From Actinomycetes bacterium (GTDB lineage: Bacteria; Actinomycetota; Actinomycetes; Mycobacteriales; Mycobacteriaceae): a stretch of 64,000 nt of DNA. The position numbers and the translations under genes are program-made. The DNA lies in the NCBI GenBank assembly GCA_023404955.1, contig JAEXZY010000083.1, positions 29,213 to 93,212 of the forward strand, written 5' to 3'. The notes under the pieces are model-generated. The model had not been told where the DNA came from and searched no databases. It saw only the letters and a list, made by a program, of their open reading frames with translations. Below are positions 27,074-36,020 of this stretch, one piece after another. The number at the start of each line of letters is the position of its first letter. Within the stretch, counting starts at the first letter, position 1.

Positions 27074-28834
27074 GTGGACGTTCGCGCGCAATTGTCGCAA
27101 CTCGACGAGACAACGCGAGACGCCCTCGCGCGCCGCATCAAGACCCGGCTCGCCGCGCGAGACGACGACACGAGCGACCATCACGTCGCGATCGTCGGCG
27201 GCGGCGTCGCAGCCCTCACCCTCGCCCTCGAACTGCGTTCCGCCCGGCCCGGCACCCGGATCCTCGTCGTCGAACCCACCCCGCACCCCGTCCCGGAAAT
27301 CACCCACACCGTGGGCGAGTCCACCGTCGAGATCTCGGCGCACTACCTGCGCGACCGCCTCGGACTGGCCGACCACCTGCAGAACCACCAGATCCGCAAG
27401 ATGGGTCTGCGGATGTTCTTCAGCCAGGACGACAACACCGACATCAGCCGCCGTGTCGAGGTCGGCAGCAGCGCGTTCGTCCCGCAAACCACCTATCAGA
27501 TCGACCGGGGCAGGCTGGAGAACGAACTCCACCGCCGATGCCTGGCGGCCGGCATCGAGTTCGCCACCGGGCGCGTCCGTGCCGTCGCCTTCGGTGACGG
27601 CACGGCACCGCACCGGGTGACCATCCAGCGTGACGACGACGTCATCGAGCGAACGGCCCGCTGGGTCGTCGACGCCTCCGGGCGCAACCGACTGCTGCCG
27701 CGCGAACTCGATCTCAAGCGCGCCAACGGGCACCACTGCAACGCCGCGTGGCTGCGCATCGCCACCGAGATCGACGTCGGGCAGTGGAGCGACGACCCCT
27801 CCTGGCACGCCCGACTGTCCGAGGGGCGGCGCGAGTACTCGACCAACCATCTGATGGGCGAGGGCTACTGGGTCTGGCTGATCCGGTTGGCCTCCGGCGC
27901 CACCAGTGTCGGCATCGTCGCCGACCCGGACTTCCACCCCTTCGACGGGTTCAACACCCTCGACAAGGCTCTGGTGTGGCTGCGCAAACACGAACCGCAG
28001 TGCGCCGCAGTCCTGGACGCAGATGCGGGACTGATCAGAGACTTCCGGGTGATGAAGCAGTACAGCCACACCGTCGACAAGGTCTACGACGGGCAGGCGC
28101 GTTGGTGCCTCACCGGCGATGCCGGTGTGTTCCTCGACCCGCTCTACTCCTCCGGACTGGATCTGGTCGCGATCGGCAACGGTCTGATCACCGACCTGAT
28201 CACCCGCGAACTCGACGGAGCCGACGTCGTCGCCCGCGCCGCCATCGGCGACTCGATGTTCCGTTCCCTGACCGACATGTGGTGCAACATCTATCGCGAC
28301 CAGTACGTGCTGATGGGGTCGCCGACGGTGATGGCGGTCAAGGTCATCTGGGACATCGCGTTCTATTGGGGCTTCATCGGATTCCTGTACAGCAACGACC
28401 GTTTCACCAAGGTGGCCGACGATCCCGAACTCGTGCCCTACCTGCAGGGCCTCATCGACCTCAGCAATCGCATGCAGCTGTTCTTCCGCGAATGGGTCGC
28501 CGTCGAGCGCGACCCCTCCCCCGCCCGGTTCGTCGACCTCTACGTTCCGCTGAACTTCATGGCGACGCTGCACCATGCGATGATGGGCACCTCTGACGCG
28601 GTCCGCGAACGGTTCGACGCCAACGCCCTGCTGCTGCGCCAGATCGCGGGCCAGGTGATCGACACCGTCATGGCCGACAAGGCTTCCCGATTCTCCGACG
28701 ACGATGTGATGGCGCAGGCGCAGGCGTGGCAGCGCGACGGGCTGCTTCGCGAACTGCGCACCGTCTTCCGTGAGCAGCAGGACATCGACCCCATCTCGAC
28801 CGGGTGGGTGCTGTGCGCCGCGGCAGCCCGATGA
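27074..28834 (+). CDS. halogenase-like FAD-dependent oxidoreductase, PKS partner
   Basis: A 586-residue flavoprotein of the tryptophan-halogenase-like superfamily. The FAD loop is VGGGVAALTLALEL (41-54), VGESTVEIS (80-88) fits the GExT/S block, RKMG (108-111) offers the conserved active-site Lys109, WVWLIR (266-271) corresponds to WxWxIP with the Pro changed to Arg, and GDAGVFLDPLYSSGLDL (348-364) is the FAD/halide-tunnel block. The 30-residue N-terminal helix resembles PKS linker helices. It overlaps the PKS start (ATGA), so it probably halogenates or oxidises a carrier-bound polyketide. A non-halogenating monooxygenase is the main alternative. Confidence 0.78.
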   Translation: MDVRAQLSQLDETTRDALARRIKTRLAARDDDTSDHHVAIVGGGVAALTLALELRSARPGTRILVVEPTPHPVPEITHTVGESTVEISAHYLRDRLGLADHLQNHQIRKMGLRMFFSQDDNTDISRRVEVGSSAFVPQTTYQIDRGRLENELHRRCLAAGIEFATGRVRAVAFGDGTAPHRVTIQRDDDVIERTARWVVDASGRNRLLPRELDLKRANGHHCNAAWLRIATEIDVGQWSDDPSWHARLSEGRREYSTNHLMGEGYWVWLIRLASGATSVGIVADPDFHPFDGFNTLDKALVWLRKHEPQCAAVLDADAGLIRDFRVMKQYSHTVDKVYDGQARWCLTGDAGVFLDPLYSSGLDLVAIGNGLITDLITRELDGADVVARAAIGDSMFRSLTDMWCNIYRDQYVLMGSPTVMAVKVIWDIAFYWGFIGFLYSNDRFTKVADDPELVPYLQGLIDLSNRMQLFFREWVAVERDPSPARFVDLYVPLNFMATLHHAMMGTSDAVRERFDANALLLRQIAGQVIDTVMADKASRFSDDDVMAQAQAWQRDGLLRELRTVFREQQDIDPISTGWVLCAAAAR

Positions 28835-31800
28835 CCCCAGCCCAACACGACGACCGCGAGGCACTGGCGATCGTCGGCATCGGCTGCCGGCTGCCCGGTG
28901 GCGTCGACTCCCCCGGCGAGTTCTGGACACTGCTGCTCGACGGGGTCGACGCCACCCGTGAGGTACCCGAATCCCGCTGGCATGCACCGCGATTCCACGA
29001 TCCCGCCCCGGGCAAGGCCGGCAAGATGGTGACCCGCCGGGGCGGATACCTCGACGAGATCGACCAGTTCGACGCGGCGTTCTTCGGCATCTCGCCCCGC
29101 GAGGCCAACCTGCTCGACCCTCAGCAGCGACTGCTGCTGCACGCCACCTGGGAAGCCCTCGAGGACGGCGGGATTCCTGCCGACGGGCTGGCCGGCACCG
29201 ACGTCGGCGTGTTCATCGGCGGCTTCACGCTGGACTACCAGCTGCTGCAGAATCAGGGCCGCACCAGCCGATTCCGCTTCAAGCCGCATTCGGCGACCGG
29301 GATGATGATGACGATGCTCGCCAATCGCATCTCCTACGCCTTCGACTTCCGCGGTCCGAGCATGGCCGTCGACACCGCGTGCTCGAGTTCGCTGGTCGCG
29401 ATTCATCTTGCTGCACAGAGCATCTGGAACGGCGACTGTCAGTTGGCGCTCGCCGGCGGCGTGAACATCATCGTCGGACCCAACACCGCGATCGCCGAAT
29501 CCAAGAGCGGCTTCCTCTCGCCCGACGGCAGGTGTAAGGCCTTCGATGCGTCAGCCGACGGATACGCCCGCGGCGAGGGCGGCGCCGTCGTCGTCCTCAA
29601 GCCGCTGCGCGACGCGGTGCGCGACGGTGACCGGATTTACGCCCAGATCCTCGGCACCGCGGTCACCCAGGACGGCCACACCGACGGCATCACCGTGCCG
29701 AGCGAAGACGCTCAGCGGACCGCGATCATCACGGCGCTGCGACGCGCCGGTGTCGCACCCACCGACATCGGTTACGTGGAAGCTCACGGCACCGGGACCC
29801 CTGTCGGAGACCCGGTCGAAACCCAAGCTCTGGCAAGCGCACTCGCGACCGACCGGACCCCCGAGAACCCCCTGCTCATCGGATCGGTCAAGACGAACAT
29901 CGGCCACCTCGAGGCCGGCGCCGGGGTCGCAGGCCTCATCAAAGCCGCACTGACCCTGCAGCACGGCCAGATTCCCGCCAACCTGCATCTGAACACCCCG
30001 AGCAGCCCGCTCGGCGAGCTGAACCTCGACATCCCCCGTACGACACGACCCTTCCCGGCAGGGCAGCGGCGCCTCGCCGGGGTGAACTCATTCGGCTTCG
30101 GCGGCACCAACGCCCACGTCGTCCTCGCTGAACCTCCCACCGCTGCAACGCCGTCCGCCCCGGATGAGACGGCAGAACTCACGCTGCTCCCCGTGTCCGC
30201 GCGGTCACCGGAAGCGCTGGCGGCGGCGGCCCGCCAGCTGGCCGACCACCTGCAGGCGCACCCCGACCTGAGCCTCACCGATCTGGGATACACCCTGAGC
30301 CGGCGCCGCAGTCATCTGAGCCATCGCCGCGCGCTCACCGTCGCCGGAATCGACGAAGCACGCGAGCAGTTGATCGAAATGGCCGCGACGGCCGGGGAAT
30401 CGATGACCGGCCGCACCGGGACAGACGCTCCGAAACTGGCATTCGTCTGCACCGGCATGGGTCCGCAGTGGTGGAAGATGTGCCGCGGGCTGCTCGACAC
30501 CCACCCGGTGTTCGCCGCGAGCATCGCGCGCACCGACCGCGAACTCGCCCGCTACACCGAGTGGTCGCTGCTCGAAGAGCTGCGCCGCGACGAGGCCGAC
30601 TCGCGGATGGGTGAGACCGAGGTGGCCCAGCCGGCCAACTTCGCCGTCCAGATCGCGCTGGCCGAGCAGCTCGCGCACTTCGGGGTGGTGCCCGACGCGG
30701 TGATCGGCCACAGTGCCGGTGAAGTCGCCTCGCACTACCTCGCCGGACTGCTGACCTTCGAGCAGGCCGTGCAGGTGATCTACCACCGCAGCCGCCTGCA
30801 GCAGCGCACCACCGGGATGGGCCGCATGCTCGCGGTGGGCCTGAGCGCCGAGACGTTGATGCAGACGCTCGACGCCGATGCCGCCGCCGAGTTCGGGCAC
30901 CGGGTGTCGATCGCCGCGATCAACAGCCCGTTCGCCGTGACGGTGGCCGGCGACGAGGACGTGCTCGCCGAGATCGTGCGCCAGCTGGACGAGGCAGAGG
31001 TGTTCAACCGCTACCTCGCGGTCAAGGTGCCCTACCACACGCACTACATGGACCTCGTGCGCGACGATCTGTTCGCAGCCTTCGACGGATTGTCCTCGGC
31101 ACCAAGTCGCATCCCGCTGTACTCGACCGTCACCGGCGAAAACCTCACGAACTACGAGGCCGGCGCCGCCTACTGGTGGCAGAACTGCCGTGCCACCGTG
31201 CTTTTCGAGGCCGCCGCCCGGCGGATGCTCGACGACGGCTACACCCACTTCATCGAGCTCGGACCCCACCCCGTGCTGGCATCGTCGATCCTGGAGATCG
31301 CCGGTTCACAGGGCGTCGCGGTGGTGGCGACCCAGCGGCGAGGCGACGACGACGCCCGCACACTGCTGGGCGGAGTGGCAGCGCTCTACGCCCACGGTCA
31401 CGACATCGATTGGCAGGCATTCCATCCCGACGGCGAGGCCCGCCTCGTGACGTTGCCGACCTACCCCTGGCAGTCCAAACGCTTTTGGCACGAAACGCAG
31501 GAGGCAGCCGAAGACCTGCACTACACCCCGGTGCATCCCCTCCTCGGCCAGCCCGTGACCGGTGCGCACCCGGCGTGGGAGGTCGAGCTCAGCGTCGTCT
31601 CACTGCCGTTCCTGGCCGACCATCAGGTCCAGGGGGCCGTCGTGGTGCCCGGCGCCGTCTACCTCGAGATGGCACTCGCGGCCGCTTCGGAAACCTACGG
31701 AACGGCCTGCAGCGTCGATGATCTGGTGTTGCACCGCGCACTCCTGCTCGACGACACCTGCGACCCGCTGGTGCGGACCACGCTGAACGAGGACACCGGC

Positions 31801-34311
31801 ACGATCGAGTTCACCGCGTTCACCGGGATCGGTGACGGTGACTTCGGCTGGATCGTGACCGCGACGGCCGAGCTCAACACCCTCCCTCCCGTCCCCGCCC
31901 ATGACCACGCAGCCGAAGAGGACTCCGTCGCAGCGCTGGACGCCGACGAGTTCTACGCACGCACCACGGCGCTCGGATTCACCTACGGCGACGCCTTCCA
32001 GCCGGTGCGAGACGTCACCGGCGGTGACGGCTGGGCGCGCGTGCGGATGCGCATCCCCACCGTCGTCGCTGACGACATCGACGCGTTCTCGTTCCACCCG
32101 GCCCTGCTCGACGGCGCCCTGCAGAGCCTCTTCGGCACGTCGACGGTGGCCGAGAACGCGACGCAGGCAACGTATCTGCCGACGCGCATCCGGCACTGCG
32201 CGGTCTATGGGCGCCCGGAGTCCGACATGACGGTGCACGTGCGGGTCGTCGCCGCGACCCGCGAGGAGATCGAGAGCGACATCACCGTCGTCGACCGGCT
32301 CGGCCAGACGTTGGTCGTCCTGCAGGGCTTCACCGTGCAGTCGTTGAGCGCCTCGTCGGCGATGTCGACCGAACGCATCGACCGCGGCCTCTACAGCGTG
32401 CAGTGGAGCGACTGCCCGCCGGCGCAGATACCTGCCGAGCCCACCACCGGAACCTGGCTGATCCTCTGCGACACCGTCGGTTTCGGATCGGCGCTGGCTC
32501 GCCAGCTGTCCGGGCACGGGCACCGGGTCACCGAGGTGGCCCACCAGTCCGTGCCCGAGATCACCGAGACGGGCACTGGATTCGCCGTCGATCCGCAACG
32601 GGGAGAGCAGCTTCGAGAGCTGATCGAGCGCTTACCCCACCATACGGGTGGTCTGACCAATGTCGTCGATTTCTGGCCCGTCGACATCTACTCCGGTTCC
32701 GACCATCGCCTCGGTGTGCACGCCCTGCTGCATGCGATCAATGCCCTGGCCACCTCCGACGGCGCGCCACCGCGGGTCCACATCGTCACCGCCAACGCAC
32801 AACCGGCACTCGGCACCGAAGACCTCGCAGTCGACCAGGCCACCGTGTGGGGCCTCGGCCGCGTCGTCGGACATCAGGAATTCCCCGAGATGTGGGGAGG
32901 GCTCGTCGACATCGACGACGCCGACGACCCCGATCTGACCGCTGGACGGCTGTGCGCGCACCTGCTCGACGAGGACGCCGAAGACCAGATCGCGCTGCGC
33001 GGCGCCCGCACGCTGGCGCCGCGCCTGCTGCCATGCCCAGGCCTGACCAAACCGTTCCCGACGAAGCTCAACGCCACCGCGACCTACGTGGTCACCGGCG
33101 GCACCGGCGCGCTCGGGCGCAGCGTGGCCCTCTATCTCGCGGAACGGGGAGCCCGCCACATCACGCTGCTCAGCCGCCGCGAACTGCCGCCGCGGGCCCG
33201 CTGGTCCCATCTCGATGCCGGCGACCCCCACCACGCCACCGTGGAGACGATCCACCGCATCGAACGGCTCGGCGCCCAGGTGCGCTGCGTCGCCGTCGAC
33301 ATCACCGACGCTGAGCACGTCGAACGCTGGCGCGACGACCACGACCGTGCCGGCGCCCCGCCGATCCGCGGCATCGTGCACGCCGCCGGATCGGTCGACG
33401 ACCGCCTCCTGGTCAGCATGACCGAAGACGACTTCGCCTCCGTGATGGCACCGAAGGTCATCGGTACCCGATTGCTGCACAACGCATTCGAGAAGGAAGA
33501 CCTCGACTTCTTCGTGATGTTCGGCTCCGCCGGCTCGGTGATCGCCTCTCCGGGGCAGGCCAACTACGCCGCGGCGAACGCCTACCTCGACGCGTTCGCC
33601 CACTACCGCCGGGCCCGCGGTCTGCCGGCGCTGACCATCGGCTGGGGACCGTGGTCGGTGGGGATGGTCGAGGAGCTCAAGCTCGAGAAGATCTACGCCA
33701 ACCGGGGTATCGAACTGATCACGCCGCGCGCCGGCGTCCGCATTCTGGACCGTCTGCTGTCCCAGAAGGTGGCCCACGTCGTCGCGATCACCGCGGACTG
33801 GAACCGGGCCCGCCAGGGCTTCGGTGCGCGCCTGCCGGCGATCTACCGTGACCTGGAGACCGGCGGCGACGTCTCCGGAGATGCCGGGGCGGCGTCGCTT
33901 CTCGACGCGCTCTCGGCGCTTCCGGACGCCGAGAGGCTCCCCGTCGTCACCGAGCACGTCCGGGGCATCGTCGCCGCGGTGTTCGACTGCGCTGCCGACG
34001 ATGTCGAGCCCGATGCCATGCTCGACGATCTCGGGTTGGACTCGATGATGGCGATGGAGTTCCGCGTCCGCATCAACACGATGTTCTCGATCGACCTGCC
34101 GGTGCTGGAGATCTTGCGCGGAGTCAGTGTGAATTCGCTCGCCGCCCGAATCCTGGCCGAACTGCGGCAGATTCACGCCGAGAGCGTCGAGGCCGAGCAC
34201 TCCGCCGTCCCGCCGGCTCCCGATGATCTCGACGAGCTCCTCGCCACGCTGTCCGACGACGAGCTGCGCGCGCTCCTGGCCGATATCGAAGGAAGTCCGG
34301 ACGAGCAGTGA
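28831..34311 (+). CDS. single-module type I polyketide synthase KS-AT-DH-KR-ACP
   Basis: An 1826-residue megasynthase. KS about 10-435 with Cys184 (DTACSSS), His319 (EAHGTGT) and His359 (NIGHLEAG). AT about 535-840 with Ser628 in GHSAGE and substrate-region sequence VPYHTHYM, so the extender unit is not decided. DH about 900-1170 with His931 (DHQVQGAVVVP) and Asp1094 (LLDGALQSL). KR about 1415-1600 with TGGTGALG, Ser1566 or Ser1569 and Tyr1579 (GQANYAAAN). ACP about 1705-1780 with Ser1738 (LGLDSMM). No ER and no thioesterase; the last 25 residues form an acidic helix. Length and order match iterative 6-methylsalicylate-type synthases. Confidence 0.9.
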   Translation: MTPAQHDDREALAIVGIGCRLPGGVDSPGEFWTLLLDGVDATREVPESRWHAPRFHDPAPGKAGKMVTRRGGYLDEIDQFDAAFFGISPREANLLDPQQRLLLHATWEALEDGGIPADGLAGTDVGVFIGGFTLDYQLLQNQGRTSRFRFKPHSATGMMMTMLANRISYAFDFRGPSMAVDTACSSSLVAIHLAAQSIWNGDCQLALAGGVNIIVGPNTAIAESKSGFLSPDGRCKAFDASADGYARGEGGAVVVLKPLRDAVRDGDRIYAQILGTAVTQDGHTDGITVPSEDAQRTAIITALRRAGVAPTDIGYVEAHGTGTPVGDPVETQALASALATDRTPENPLLIGSVKTNIGHLEAGAGVAGLIKAALTLQHGQIPANLHLNTPSSPLGELNLDIPRTTRPFPAGQRRLAGVNSFGFGGTNAHVVLAEPPTAATPSAPDETAELTLLPVSARSPEALAAAARQLADHLQAHPDLSLTDLGYTLSRRRSHLSHRRALTVAGIDEAREQLIEMAATAGESMTGRTGTDAPKLAFVCTGMGPQWWKMCRGLLDTHPVFAASIARTDRELARYTEWSLLEELRRDEADSRMGETEVAQPANFAVQIALAEQLAHFGVVPDAVIGHSAGEVASHYLAGLLTFEQAVQVIYHRSRLQQRTTGMGRMLAVGLSAETLMQTLDADAAAEFGHRVSIAAINSPFAVTVAGDEDVLAEIVRQLDEAEVFNRYLAVKVPYHTHYMDLVRDDLFAAFDGLSSAPSRIPLYSTVTGENLTNYEAGAAYWWQNCRATVLFEAAARRMLDDGYTHFIELGPHPVLASSILEIAGSQGVAVVATQRRGDDDARTLLGGVAALYAHGHDIDWQAFHPDGEARLVTLPTYPWQSKRFWHETQEAAEDLHYTPVHPLLGQPVTGAHPAWEVELSVVSLPFLADHQVQGAVVVPGAVYLEMALAAASETYGTACSVDDLVLHRALLLDDTCDPLVRTTLNEDTGTIEFTAFTGIGDGDFGWIVTATAELNTLPPVPAHDHAAEEDSVAALDADEFYARTTALGFTYGDAFQPVRDVTGGDGWARVRMRIPTVVADDIDAFSFHPALLDGALQSLFGTSTVAENATQATYLPTRIRHCAVYGRPESDMTVHVRVVAATREEIESDITVVDRLGQTLVVLQGFTVQSLSASSAMSTERIDRGLYSVQWSDCPPAQIPAEPTTGTWLILCDTVGFGSALARQLSGHGHRVTEVAHQSVPEITETGTGFAVDPQRGEQLRELIERLPHHTGGLTNVVDFWPVDIYSGSDHRLGVHALLHAINALATSDGAPPRVHIVTANAQPALGTEDLAVDQATVWGLGRVVGHQEFPEMWGGLVDIDDADDPDLTAGRLCAHLLDEDAEDQIALRGARTLAPRLLPCPGLTKPFPTKLNATATYVVTGGTGALGRSVALYLAERGARHITLLSRRELPPRARWSHLDAGDPHHATVETIHRIERLGAQVRCVAVDITDAEHVERWRDDHDRAGAPPIRGIVHAAGSVDDRLLVSMTEDDFASVMAPKVIGTRLLHNAFEKEDLDFFVMFGSAGSVIASPGQANYAAANAYLDAFAHYRRARGLPALTIGWGPWSVGMVEELKLEKIYANRGIELITPRAGVRILDRLLSQKVAHVVAITADWNRARQGFGARLPAIYRDLETGGDVSGDAGAASLLDALSALPDAERLPVVTEHVRGIVAAVFDCAADDVEPDAMLDDLGLDSMMAMEFRVRINTMFSIDLPVLEILRGVSVNSLAARILAELRQIHAESVEAEHSAVPPAPDDLDELLATLSDDELRALLADIEGSPDEQ

Positions 34312-35159
34312 CCGCAGCAGAACTCGCGCCTGCCGTGCACATCCGAGGGCTCCGCAAGTCCTACGGTCGGTTACAGGCCGTCTGCGATCTCGACCTCGAC
34401 GTCGCCTACGGCGAGGTGGTCGCGATCCTGGGGCCCAACGGTGCGGGCAAGTCGACGACCATCGAGATCCTCGAAGGTCACCGCAGGCGCGACGCCGGGG
34501 ACGTCCAGGTGCTCGGCGAAGACCCCGGCACCGCCGATCGTGACTGGCGCTCACGCATCGGCATCGTGCTGCAGGACGCCAGTGACTTCGGCACGTTGAC
34601 CGTCGCCGAGACCATGCGGATGTTCGCCCAGTGCTACGGCAGAGCGCGCCCGCCAGAGGACGTGCTCGATCTCGTCGGGCTGTCCGAGAAGAGCGATGCG
34701 CGGGTGCGGACGCTCTCGGGCGGGCAGCGGCGCCGGCTCGACGTGGCCCTGGGCATCATCGCGAGCCCGGAACTGCTGTTCATGGACGAGCCGACCACCG
34801 GCTTCGACCCCGAGGCGCGACGCCAATTCTGGGACCTGATCAAGCTTCTCGCCGCCGACGGCACCACGATCGTGCTCACCACGCACTACCTCGAAGAGGC
34901 GGCCGCGCTGGCGGACCGGGTCGCCGTCATCGCAGCCGGGCGTCTGGTGGCCGTCGACACCCCACACCGACTGACCGCCGCCGCGCACACGACGGCGACC
35001 GTGCGATGGTTCGAACGCGGGTTGGAACGCGTCGTGCACACCGAGCATCCCACCGAGTTCATCAGAGCCCAGGCCGTCGGCGGCGGTGAACTCACGGGCC
35101 TCACCGTCACCCGACCCAGCCTGGAAGACGCCTACCTGCGGCTGATCGAGGCGACGTGA
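34308..35159 (+). CDS. ABC exporter ATP-binding protein, DrrA type
   Basis: A 283-residue ATPase. Walker A GPNGAGKST (about 43-51), Q-loop in IVLQDASDFGTLT, signature LSGGQRRRLDVALG, Walker B LLFMDEPTTGFDP, and the H-loop THYLEEA, the pattern of DrrA-like drug and polyketide exporters. GTG start overlaps the PKS stop as GTGA. With the following ABC-2 permease it should pump the cluster product out of the cell. Confidence 0.9.
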   Translation: MTAAELAPAVHIRGLRKSYGRLQAVCDLDLDVAYGEVVAILGPNGAGKSTTIEILEGHRRRDAGDVQVLGEDPGTADRDWRSRIGIVLQDASDFGTLTVAETMRMFAQCYGRARPPEDVLDLVGLSEKSDARVRTLSGGQRRRLDVALGIIASPELLFMDEPTTGFDPEARRQFWDLIKLLAADGTTIVLTTHYLEEAAALADRVAVIAAGRLVAVDTPHRLTAAAHTTATVRWFERGLERVVHTEHPTEFIRAQAVGGGELTGLTVTRPSLEDAYLRLIEAT

Positions 35160-36019
35160 TGACGACATCATCGAGGGCATCGTCGCGGTCGTCGCGCGCC
35201 CGCCACAGTTCCCGTTCCACGGTCGCGCTGCCGTCGCCGCTACGCATCGGACTGTCCCGGGTGATCCCCGAGCTGAAGATGTTCTACCGGCGCCCCGAGC
35301 AGCTGGTGCTGACCTTCTCGATGCCCGCGATCATCTGCCTGTTGCTGGGGTCGATCTTCTCGGAGAAGATCGCGGGCACCGACACGACGACCAGCGCGGT
35401 GATCGCCGCGAGCATGCTGGCCTACGGGATTCTGTCGACGTCGTTCATCAATCTGGGCATCAGTGTCGCGGCCGACCGTGAAACCGGCGCGCTGCGGCGA
35501 TTGCGCGGCACCCCGGCGACCGCGACGTCCTACTTCGTCGGCAAAATCGCGCTTGTCGCCGTCGCCAGCATCGCCGAGGCCGTGATCCTGCTGCTGGTCG
35601 GGCTGTTCGCCTTCGGGCTGCGCCTGCCCGCCGGAATCAGCGAATGGTTGACCCTGGGTTGGGTTTTCGCGCTCGGCATCACGAGCTGCTCGCTGCTGGG
35701 CATCCTGATCAGCAACCTCGCCAACAACGCCGTCTCCGCTGCGGTCCTGACCAACGGTCCCGCGGTGAGTCTGCAGTTCATCTCGGGCACCTACGTCCCG
35801 GTGATGGTGCTGCCCACCTGGATGCTCGTGATCGGCTCGCTGTTCCCGGTCAAGTGGATGGCACAGGGTTTTCGATCGGTGCTGCTGCCGCCCGAGATGG
35901 AAGCGTTCGAACCCGCCGGCAGCTGGGAGCACGAGCGCATCCTCTGGGTGCTGACGGCGTGGACGGTGTTCGGTCTCCTCGCCTGCCTCAGGGTCTTTCG
36001 CTGGACGGAGAAGCGCTGA
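35156..36019 (+). CDS. ABC-2 type exporter permease, DrrB type
   Basis: A 287-residue membrane protein with a Ser/Arg-rich cytoplasmic N-terminus (about 30 residues) and six predicted helices; the block FLISGTYVPV-like LQFISGTYVPVMVLP and LFPVKWMAQGFR is characteristic of ABC-2 transporters. It overlaps the ATPase gene (GTGATG), with GTG at 35156 and ATG at 35159 both possible starts. It would form the export channel with the DrrA-like ATPase. Confidence 0.88.
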   Translation: MMTTSSRASSRSSRARHSSRSTVALPSPLRIGLSRVIPELKMFYRRPEQLVLTFSMPAIICLLLGSIFSEKIAGTDTTTSAVIAASMLAYGILSTSFINLGISVAADRETGALRRLRGTPATATSYFVGKIALVAVASIAEAVILLLVGLFAFGLRLPAGISEWLTLGWVFALGITSCSLLGILISNLANNAVSAAVLTNGPAVSLQFISGTYVPVMVLPTWMLVIGSLFPVKWMAQGFRSVLLPPEMEAFEPAGSWEHERILWVLTAWTVFGLLACLRVFRWTEKR

Positions 36020-36020
36020 C

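Noticed and set aside
27048..27074. SigF-like GTTT-N15-GGGA upstream of the flavoprotein gene
   Set aside because: The -10 half reads GGGAC and would fall on the ribosome binding site; too close to the start and two mismatches in the -10.
26888..28987. 699-codon minus-strand frame opposite the flavoprotein gene
   Set aside because: No domain, composition typical of antisense; the plus-strand gene has clear FAD motifs.
32632..34554. 640-codon minus-strand frame opposite the PKS KR-ACP region
   Set aside because: The PKS domains run through the whole stretch in frame; the antisense frame has no motif.
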